Source: CAVHIG01 sp963636105
GTDB lineage: Bacteria; Bacillota; Clostridia; Peptostreptococcales; Anaerovoracaceae
Direction: 5' to 3'
DNA length: 64,000 nt
NCBI GenBank assembly: GCA_963636105.1
Contig: CAVHIG010000001.1
Location: forward strand, 11,439-75,438
The notes under the pieces are model-generated. The model saw only the letters and a list, made by a program, of their open reading frames with translations. It made no database searches and was not told the origin of the DNA. Positions 50,138-56,257 of this stretch are shown one piece after another (positions within the stretch are counted from its first letter, which is position 1; every line of letters starts with the position of its first letter). A program made the translations under genes and the position numbers.

Positions 50138-50947
50138 ATGAAAAAAGCGCAGCGTATAGGAGCTATTTCAAAAATACTTTCAGATGCTCCAAATAAAACA
50201 TTTACTTTAAAATATTTCTGTGACCTTTTCGGCGCGGCAAAATCCAGTCTCAGCGAGGACGTACACATGGTGCGCCAGCTTTTCGAGGAGCTCGGCCTCG
50301 GCCTGGTGGAGACCACCTCCGGCGCGGGCGGCGGCATTCGCTATGTACCGCATATCTCAGACAGCGAGTGCGAAAAGGTACTTTCCGAGCTTTGCGCACG
50401 TCTGAATGACGGCAGCAGAATACTCGGAAGCGGCTTTTTATACACATCAGATATAATGTTTGACGCGGCACTTATGAGAAAGCTTGCCATGATTTTCGCG
50501 AGACGTTTTGCGGGCGCAGGCGCGGAATATGTAGCTACGATAGAGACAAAGGGCATACCGGCAGCCGTCATGACAGCCTATATGCTCAATCTTCCTCTCA
50601 TCGTCATAAGAAGAGAGGCAAAGGTCTCGGAGGGCTCTACCATGAGTATAAATTATTTCAGTGGCTCCACCGATCACATGCAGAGGATGTCGGTAGCAAG
50701 GCGGGCAGTCGTACCCGGCGGCAAGGTGCTTATAATCGATGACTTTATGCGTGCCGGAGGCAGTGTAAAAGGTATCTCGGAGATACTCAGCGAGTCCGGG
50801 ATGCAGATTGTCGGTACAGGTGTCATCATAGCCTCATCAGAACCCGAAAAAAAGAAAATCAATGACTACACACCTCTAATATATCTCGGCAATGTGGATG
50901 AAGCGAAAAAGACGATCTCTCTTTTTCCAAATAATCAGATTTTTTAA
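50138..50947 (+). CDS. purR: Purine operon repressor
   Basis: Firmicutes PurR, 269 residues: an N-terminal winged helix (RIGAISKILSDAPNKTFTLKYFCDLFGAAKSSLSEDV, read in two pieces) and a phosphoribosyltransferase-like domain that senses PRPP. The PRPP motif is VLIIDDFMRAGGSVKG near residue 200. ETKGIPAAVMTAYMLN is near 140. It normally represses purine synthesis genes. The neighbour spoVG and the prs gene fit the conserved purR-spoVG-glmU-prs order, although here murC and inversion have reshaped it. The start has AAGGAAAGG. Confidence 0.95.
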   Translation: MKKAQRIGAISKILSDAPNKTFTLKYFCDLFGAAKSSLSEDVHMVRQLFEELGLGLVETTSGAGGGIRYVPHISDSECEKVLSELCARLNDGSRILGSGFLYTSDIMFDAALMRKLAMIFARRFAGAGAEYVATIETKGIPAAVMTAYMLNLPLIVIRREAKVSEGSTMSINYFSGSTDHMQRMSVARRAVVPGGKVLIIDDFMRAGGSVKGISEILSESGMQIVGTGVIIASSEPEKKKINDYTPLIYLGNVDEAKKTISLFPNNQIF

Positions 50948-50955
50948 AAAAAGGC

Positions 50956-50984
50956 TTGTCATTTTTTGCCTTTTCAGTTATAAT
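50956..50984 (+). promoter_or_regulatory. spoVG promoter
   Basis: TTGTCA (50956-50961), 17-nt spacer, TATAAT (50979-50984). The leader to the spoVG ATG is about 215 nt and contains an 8-bp stem (GCAGCAAG at 51062-51069 / CTTGCTGC at 51094-51101). Confidence 0.78.
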
Positions 50985-51208
50985 ATTTACGAATGTAACT
51001 TTTGGCGGTTTTCGAGCAGACAGCAAGGCTCGGCCATACTTTCGCCATCAAGGACGCATTTGCAGCAAGCGGGGCGCAGGCAGCCGAGAAAGTCTTGCTG
51101 CTACTGACAGTATAGTGTATCTGCTGCCGCACAGTGAGCTTTGCTTTACTGCCGCGAAGGTGATGCACTGTCGCCCATATACACAGCACGAAAGGATGGT
51201 GTCTCTAA

Positions 51209-51478
51209 ATGAATATCACTGATGTAAGAGTAAGAAAGGTAAGCGACGAAGGAAAGATGAAGGCCGTCGTATCTATCACATTTGACGATGCGTTTGTAGT
51301 ACACGACATAAAAGTCATCGAAGGCCAGAGCGGTCTTTTCATCGCAATGCCGAGCAGAAAGATGGGAGAAGGCGATTTCAGGGATATTGCTCATCCGCTC
51401 AATTCCGAGATGAGAAATCGTATAAAGGAAGCCATCTTCGAAGAATACAACAAGGTAATCGCAGAAAAAGCAGAATAG
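51209..51478 (+). CDS. spoVG: Septation regulator SpoVG
   Basis: Small nucleic-acid-binding regulator, 89 residues, affecting cell division, capsule and sporulation in Firmicutes. [37 protein letters not shown] (two pieces) and [20 protein letters not shown] are the family signature. It follows purR after a long leader and has a bidirectional terminator. The conserved neighbourhood makes the call firm. Confidence 0.97.
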   Translation: MNITDVRVRKVSDEGKMKAVVSITFDDAFVVHDIKVIEGQSGLFIAMPSRKMGEGDFRDIAHPLNSEMRNRIKEAIFEEYNKVIAEKAE

Positions 51479-51527
51479 TTTCTCCGTCCCTTCCCCAAAG
51501 GATGACGGGAAATTTCCAAACGCAAAA

Positions 51528-51580
51528 TGAGCCTCACCAGATTAGCCATTATGGCCAGCCGGTGAGGCTCATTTTTTTGA
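51528..51580 (+). terminator. Bidirectional terminator between spoVG and the LuxR-type regulator
   Basis: A 13-bp stem AATGAGCCTCACC / GGTGAGGCTCATT with an inner TGGCCATAATGGCTA palindrome and T-runs on both sides. Confidence 0.9.
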
Positions 51581-51650
51581 TTGCAACTACGTCTCGAAAA
51601 CGCCTCCAATCAAGCAAACGCCTTGCCCAGGCGCAGTCCGTAGCCTAGCC

Positions 51651-52931
51651 CTACCTAAGCATATAATCCGGAAGCTGCTTACGGCTTGAAATTCCAAGCT
51701 TTTGAAAGATTGCCGATATATACTGCTTCACCGTATGCGTCGAAATCTCCAAATAATCACCGATCTCCTGATTGGTCCAGCCGCGCTTTGCCAGCATCGC
51801 GATACTGAATTCCATCGTCGTCAAATTGTCCGCCACAGACGCCTCCGCCGCCGGATTATGAACGCTCCTCCAGCCCTTGCTAAACCGGTAGGTCACCTCT
51901 ATAATTCTCAAATACTCCTCCGGAAAATCCCGCTTAAGGCAGGTCTCTATCATTCCATAGGTCAGGCCATGATGCTCACCTATCGGCTCTATCAAATCAT
52001 CCGGCTGCGCAAGCTCCCACGCCTGCATAAAGTGCTGCTGCGCCCGCTCCTTGTCGCCCATACACATCAAATCCATCACGGCCACCAAATGAGCGTAGAT
52101 CGCCGCAATCGGATAAATCTTCTCCTGAAACGCAAGCGCCGTCTCAATCGTTCCGAGCGAACGCCCGTAATCGCCATTGATATATAACTTATGCGCAAGC
52201 ACGTAGCACGCGAAAAGCTTCAGTCCCATAGGCAAAAGGCTGAAATTCGTCCTCTCGAAAACCGCGTCGTCCACTCTCTCAGAAACCATGTCACTCATTT
52301 TCGCGGAAACGTCGTCGCTTACCGAGGGGCCGGGCTTTGCTGCTTCGGCCGGAGCGGCAAATTCTAAAGTCGCGCCTTTATTTGTAGGAAGGTGCAAAAG
52401 TACATATGTCATATCCGTGATAAAGCCGCACAAGGCCTGCATCCGAGGATTGTCGCCATCTGCCTGCTCGGTCTCCATGCCGCTTTGCAATATGGCAATT
52501 TTTTCCTGCGCTACGGATATCCTTCCCAGAGAAAGATTCGCAAAGGAATATATCAAGAGCGCCGAATACTTCCTTGCTATATTCTTACTTTCGAGATATT
52601 TCTCCGAAATTCTCGCGGCCTTATCCGGCTGGGCACTGAAATAGTAGTACTCCGCCCAGGCGATATCCGCAAGCTCCTTATCGGCTATCGACTCTATATA
52701 TTCCTTGCATTTTCCGGGCTCAAAGGCCGCATTCAAAAGCGGCATCATCTCCTCCGCAGGCTGTCCCCGCAGCGGATTTTCGGATTTCTGACACTCAAGT
52801 GGTATCAGCCAGTCACGGCCTACCTTCTTGGCCCCCGGCAGCTTGCCGTTTTTCGCCCAAAGCTGCACCGTCCTTATACTTATATTCAATCTCTGCGCCA
52901 TTTCCGCCGCAGTCTCATATCCTCTCATCAT
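51651..52931 (-). CDS. Transcription regulator with MerR-type N-terminal and LuxR-type C-terminal HTH
   Basis: About 426 residues. The N-terminus (YETAAEMAQRLNISIRTVQLWAKNGKLPGAKKVGRDWLIP, read as two pieces) is an excisionase/MerR-like helix-turn-helix. The middle is helical and repeat-like (TPR-type pairs such as YFSAQPDKAARISEKYLES). The last 65 residues form a LuxR HTH: RGWTNQEIGDYLEISTHTVKQYISAIFQKLGI. Two DNA-binding domains at opposite ends are unusual. A Pro/Ala/Ser-rich stretch in the middle carries a one-mismatch 12-mer (52303-52314). The ATG at 52931 has GGGAG 8 nt upstream; a start at 52952 is also possible. Targets are unknown; no adjacent effector gene stands out. Confidence 0.82.
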   Translation of the reverse strand: MMRGYETAAEMAQRLNISIRTVQLWAKNGKLPGAKKVGRDWLIPLECQKSENPLRGQPAEEMMPLLNAAFEPGKCKEYIESIADKELADIAWAEYYYFSAQPDKAARISEKYLESKNIARKYSALLIYSFANLSLGRISVAQEKIAILQSGMETEQADGDNPRMQALCGFITDMTYVLLHLPTNKGATLEFAAPAEAAKPGPSVSDDVSAKMSDMVSERVDDAVFERTNFSLLPMGLKLFACYVLAHKLYINGDYGRSLGTIETALAFQEKIYPIAAIYAHLVAVMDLMCMGDKERAQQHFMQAWELAQPDDLIEPIGEHHGLTYGMIETCLKRDFPEEYLRIIEVTYRFSKGWRSVHNPAAEASVADNLTTMEFSIAMLAKRGWTNQEIGDYLEISTHTVKQYISAIFQKLGISSRKQLPDYMLR

Positions 52932-52968
52932 CCCATCATCTCCCAGCTGCATCCTATAAAAGCCTCAA

Positions 52969-52996
52969 AAACCCGCCGAGAAATTCCCCGGCGGGT
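52969..52996 (-). terminator. Terminator of the EF-G-like gene
   Basis: ACCCGCCG / CGGCGGGT stem (10-nt loop) followed by TTTTTGAGG on the minus strand, about 50 nt after the stop. Confidence 0.88.
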
Positions 52997-53049
52997 CGTA
53001 AAAATCTTATTTTGCACAGTCTTTACCCCGAAAGGCCGCAATCAAAATC

Positions 53050-54981
53050 CTATTCTTCGTTCTCAGCCTTGTAATTTTCGATGATCTTGCTTGCCAGATG
53101 TGAAGGAACCTCCTCGTATCTGTCAAAGCTCATCTCAAAGCTTCCTCTTGCCTGAGTCATGGAGCGGAGCACGATAGCATAGTCAAACAGCTCTGCCTGT
53201 GGAGCTTCAGCCGTAAGCTTCTGTCCGCCGCCCATCAAAGGCTCCATACCGAGCACTCTGCCTCTTCTTGAACCATTGAGGTCGCCCATTACATCGCCTA
53301 CATAATCGTCAGGTATAGTGATTTCAAGCTTCATAACCGGCTCGAGCAGGCAAGGCTTCGCCTCTACGATACCCTTCTTGAATGCGAGTGATGCCGCGAT
53401 CTTGAAGGATACTTCGTTTGAGTCTACATCATGGTAAGAACCATCATAGAGCACTGCCTTTACATTCTGTACCTTGCAGCCTGCGAGAGGGCCCTTCTGC
53501 ATGCATTCGAGCAAGCCCTTTTCTACAGCAGGTACGTAGTTCTTCGGAATGGAACCGCCGAAGAGCTCTTCGGAGAATTCGAATTCCTTATCGGAAGGTG
53601 AGAATCTGATATGTACATCACCATACTGACCCGCGCCGCCGGACTGCTTCTTGTGCTTACCCTGTACATCGGAGCTGCCCTTGATAGTCTCTCTGTAAGC
53701 TATCTTCTGAGGCACCTGCTGTACAGCTACGCCAAACTTGTCCTTGAGCTTTGCAGTGATGATTCCCAGCTGTATATCTCCCTGACCTGCAAGCAGTGTC
53801 TGGTGAGTCTCTGTATTTCTCTCGAGCTTGAAGGAAGGATCCTCTTCCATCAGCTTGAGAAGGCCGCTGCCCATCTTTTCATCCTCGCCCTTGCCCTTAG
53901 GCTCTACAGCGATGTAGAGTGCCGGCTGCGGGAAGTCCACTCTCGGAAGAGTTACCTGGTTTGCCTTTTCGCAGAGCGTATCACCTGTCTGCGCGTACTG
54001 AAGCTTTGCGGCCGCGAAGATGTCTCCCGCCGTTGCCTCAGGGCAATCACCCTGCGTCTTTCCTCTCATGAAGAACATGGAGCCGAGCTTTTCTGCCTTT
54101 TCCGCTCTCGGATTGTATACTTCCATACCCGGCTTAAACTTTCCGGAGATAACCTTTACGAGGTTGATCTTGCCGAGGAACGGGTCTGCTATAGTCTTGA
54201 AGATGAAGCCGATTGGCTTTCCTGCCGCGTCGCTTGCGATCTCCTCGCCGTCAGCAGTCTCATATTTCTTTTCCTTGTCTGCCTTTGGTACGTACTTGAT
54301 GAGCGCATCGAGCACTTCTTTTATGCCCTCGCCCTTGAAGGAAGAAGCCGCGAGCACCGGTGCGATATCGCCGTTTGCGATACCTGTGAGAAGACCCTTG
54401 CTGAATTCCTCTTCTGTGAACTCCTCACCGCCGAAGTACTTCTCCATGAGCTCCTCATCTGTCTCGGCAATTGCCTCTGAGAGAGCGTCCTTGTCATCAA
54501 GAGTCACTACGCTTGTACCGAATTTATTCTTAAGATCCTCTATGGTCTTTTCTACATTTACATTCTCTTTGTCAGTCTTGTTGATAAGGAAGAATCTCGG
54601 CATATTGTACTTTTTGCAAAGAGCCCATGCCTTTTCTGTACCTACCTGTATGCCGGCCGAAGCATCTACCAAAATCATCGCTGCCTCGCAAGCCCTCATA
54701 GCAGAAATTACTTCGCCTACGAAATCGAAAAAGCCCGGTGTATCGAGAAAATTAATCTTTGTCTTGTTGTACTCTACCGGTACAATCGAAGTGCTGATGG
54801 AGTAGCCTTTTTCGATCTCCATCTTGTCGTAGTCAGATACAGTATTTCCGTCTTCTACTTTTCCAAGTCTGCTAAGCACGCCCGTAGCAAGCAATGCTGC
54901 TTCCAGAAATGTGGTCTTTCCGCAACCGCCATGTCCAAGAAGTGCAACGTTTCTGATAGTATCGCTTGTATAGCCTTTCAT
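53050..54981 (-). CDS. Elongation factor G-like GTPase (EF-G2 type)
   Basis: Translational GTPase of 643 residues. The P-loop reads GHGGCGKTT where canonical EF-G has a DAGKTT loop, and switch/G3 is FLDTPGFFDFVGE. G4 is INKTD. Domains II to V follow, including QYGDVHIRFSP and domain V AELFDYAIVLRSMTQARGSFEMSFDRYEEVP (two pieces). It is shorter than housekeeping EF-G (about 690) and fits the EF-G-like second copy found in many bacteria, whose role is poorly known. The real fusA would be in the str operon, not here. The start follows GGAGG. Confidence 0.88.
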   Translation of the reverse strand: MKGYTSDTIRNVALLGHGGCGKTTFLEAALLATGVLSRLGKVEDGNTVSDYDKMEIEKGYSISTSIVPVEYNKTKINFLDTPGFFDFVGEVISAMRACEAAMILVDASAGIQVGTEKAWALCKKYNMPRFFLINKTDKENVNVEKTIEDLKNKFGTSVVTLDDKDALSEAIAETDEELMEKYFGGEEFTEEEFSKGLLTGIANGDIAPVLAASSFKGEGIKEVLDALIKYVPKADKEKKYETADGEEIASDAAGKPIGFIFKTIADPFLGKINLVKVISGKFKPGMEVYNPRAEKAEKLGSMFFMRGKTQGDCPEATAGDIFAAAKLQYAQTGDTLCEKANQVTLPRVDFPQPALYIAVEPKGKGEDEKMGSGLLKLMEEDPSFKLERNTETHQTLLAGQGDIQLGIITAKLKDKFGVAVQQVPQKIAYRETIKGSSDVQGKHKKQSGGAGQYGDVHIRFSPSDKEFEFSEELFGGSIPKNYVPAVEKGLLECMQKGPLAGCKVQNVKAVLYDGSYHDVDSNEVSFKIAASLAFKKGIVEAKPCLLEPVMKLEITIPDDYVGDVMGDLNGSRRGRVLGMEPLMGGGQKLTAEAPQAELFDYAIVLRSMTQARGSFEMSFDRYEEVPSHLASKIIENYKAENEE

Positions 54982-55126
54982 TTATAAGACCTCCCAAATG
55001 TATTCTTGGTTTGTTATCACGCAAGTAAGTCCATTGTACCACTAAGGAGAGCGTTTTTCAATAAATTTTTAACATTCTGTGCCCATAGATTTGAAATTTT
55101 TAAAAAATTTCTAAAATTCTTCTTCG

Positions 55127-55192
55127 CTATTTCTTTGCGGCGAGCTCCGCGTAGACCACATTTTCCTGATCTCTGAATCTTTTTATATTCAT
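55127..55192 (-). CDS. Possible 21-residue peptide
   Basis: MNIKRFRDQENVVYAELAAKK, behind a good AAAGGAAGAAAT site immediately before the ATG. It sits 36 nt after the HNH-repeat-like gene on the same strand. It is very short; a longer frame across the same DNA (to 55017) lacks support. Treat as a candidate only. Confidence 0.3.
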   Translation of the reverse strand: MNIKRFRDQENVVYAELAAKK

Positions 55193-55228
55193 ATTTCTTC
55201 CTTTCACCGGCTGCAGGCCGCAGGCCTC

Positions 55229-55717
55229 TCACAGCTCATTTTTGTCCTCAGCCGCCTCTCTTATGGCTCGCTGCTGCGCCTTACACTCGTGGCGTCGCTC
55301 TCTCTGCCTTTTGCGCTTTTCCTTTCTGCGGTCGAGCTTTTCAAGTCTTGCCTGAGTCGGCTCCTTGACGCCTGCCATTTCAAGTATTCTGGGCCACGGG
55401 CCAAAGCGCGATTTCAGTTGAAGATTTTCCGGCACCTCAAGGCGCTTTGGCGGTCTGCCAAGCTCCTCTGCCACCCTTCTTACGCAGTCCAGTAGCTCCT
55501 CATCTGTCATTTTCTTATTTTTCTTTTGGAGCGCTTTGTATCCGCCTCCGGCATTCGGCGGCGCTGTCACAGATGTGACTTCATTCTCTGTCGCAATCTC
55601 TTCCGGTGCATCCGCTGCCGCAGGCACAGCTTCGCTTTTCGTACTCGGCTTCCATGGGAGCTTCGACTTATTCGCCTCACGCCACTCCTCAAGCGACTTA
55701 TCATCTTTGTATGTCAT
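55229..55717 (-). CDS. Hypothetical protein with homing-endonuclease-associated-repeat-like segment
   Basis: About 162 residues with no firm family. The first 65 residues are polar and Pro/Ala-rich (SEAVPAAADAPEEIATENE). Residues about 72-122 (ELLDCVRRVAEELGRPPKRL and FGPWPRILEMAGVKEPT) resemble the HNH-associated/homing-endonuclease repeat, a small DNA-binding helical unit, here without a nuclease. The C-terminus is strongly basic (RRKEKRKRQRERRHECK). This suggests nucleic-acid binding. The ATG at 55717 has an AGAGAGTAAG-type site; a GTG start 39 bases upstream is possible. A two-terminator region separates it from the B12 riboswitch. Confidence 0.6.
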   Translation of the reverse strand: MTYKDDKSLEEWREANKSKLPWKPSTKSEAVPAAADAPEEIATENEVTSVTAPPNAGGGYKALQKKNKKMTDEELLDCVRRVAEELGRPPKRLEVPENLQLKSRFGPWPRILEMAGVKEPTQARLEKLDRRKEKRKRQRERRHECKAQQRAIREAAEDKNEL

Positions 55718-55772
55718 AATTCTTACTCTCTGCTTTCTTTTATCCGGATTTCTCACTTACGGCAAATACAAA

Positions 55773-55825
55773 AAAGGAACGGGAGTATGCTCGTATAATG
55801 CAGAAAACGCCGAGCAGACTCCCGT
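55773..55825 (-). terminator. Second terminator-like hairpin after the riboswitch
   Basis: A 15-bp stem with one mismatch (55779-55793 / 55811-55825; ACGGGAGT...), then TCCTTTTTTG on the minus strand. It lies just before the HNH-repeat-like gene and would back up the riboswitch terminator. Confidence 0.75.
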
Positions 55826-55861
55826 GGATGAAAAGGCAAATTTATGAGCAAATTCTTGAAT

Positions 55862-55905
55862 AAAAAGGGCTATGACATTTAATCCGTTAAAAAATGTCAT
55901 AGCCC
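55862..55905 (-). terminator. Terminator of the cobalamin riboswitch transcript
   Basis: A perfect 14-bp stem GGGCTATGACATTT / AAATGTCATAGCCC (55892-55905 and 55867-55880, 11-nt loop) followed by five Ts on the minus strand, about 90 nt past the aptamer. Confidence 0.92.
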
Positions 55906-55927
55906 GTATTTGCTACTTCTGCGCGGC

Positions 55928-56002
55928 TCATGCAATTACGTTACACACAGCCTCGATATTGTTTCCCATCGCTTCGTCGGTAAATATCGTCTGTACTCTC
56001 AT
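55928..56002 (-). CDS. 24-codon ORF inside the riboswitch transcript
   Basis: The frame begins at the ATG that overlaps the 3' end of the aptamer. The conserved riboswitch segment GGAGACCTGC places GGAG 6 nt before the ATG, as a ribosome binding site would. It reads MRVQTIFTDEAMGNNIEAVC and NVIA, then TGA, and ends before the terminator stem. It could be a leader peptide, a degraded first exon of a lost gene, or chance. Confidence 0.35.
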   Translation of the reverse strand: MRVQTIFTDEAMGNNIEAVCNVIA

Positions 56003-56176
56003 GCAGGTCTCCTGACTCGCGCTTCACAGCATCCGATCAACCTTCCCAAAAGCCATAGCTTCCAGTGGCCAGCCGCATCTTGCAGCCTATAATCTTCGCT
56101 CCACGCTCACAGTGGCGGAACCGTGCGGGCTTCTACCCGTCTTCCCTCTTAGCTGCATTGTCCGCAGAACATGAGA
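55997..56176 (-). ncRNA. Cobalamin (AdoCbl) riboswitch aptamer
   Basis: Minus-strand sequence contains the conserved cobalamin core in order: GGGAAGACGGGTAGAAGCCC, ACGGTTCCGCCACTGTGAG, GCCACTGGAAGC, GGGAAGG, GATGCTGTGAAGC and AGTCAGGAGACCTGC. The closing P1 stem is TCTCATG (5') with CATGAGA (3'). After the aptamer a CGATATT / AATATCG stem precedes a terminator. Riboswitches of this class normally reduce expression of B12 uptake or synthesis genes when cobalamin is present. Here no B12 gene follows; the likely B12 transport operon ends just upstream on the same strand. Confidence 0.94.
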
Positions 56177-56200
56177 TGTATATGAAGTTTTACAAGTACG

Positions 56201-56229
56201 ATTTTACCGTCATTTTGCTGCTTTGTCAA
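56201..56229 (-). promoter_or_regulatory. Own promoter of the cobalamin riboswitch
   Basis: Minus-strand TTGACA (56224-56229), 17-nt spacer, TAAAAT (56201-56206), so transcription should start near 56194, about 18 nt before the aptamer. With the terminator it makes a discrete RNA of about 330 nt. Confidence 0.82.
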
Positions 56230-56257
56230 TAGCAATAAGCCGAATTTTGCCCCCTCT

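Noticed and set aside
55017..55232. 71-codon minus-strand frame after the HNH-repeat-like gene
   Set aside because: No ribosome binding site at its start; the better supported reading in this stretch is the 21-codon frame in another phase.
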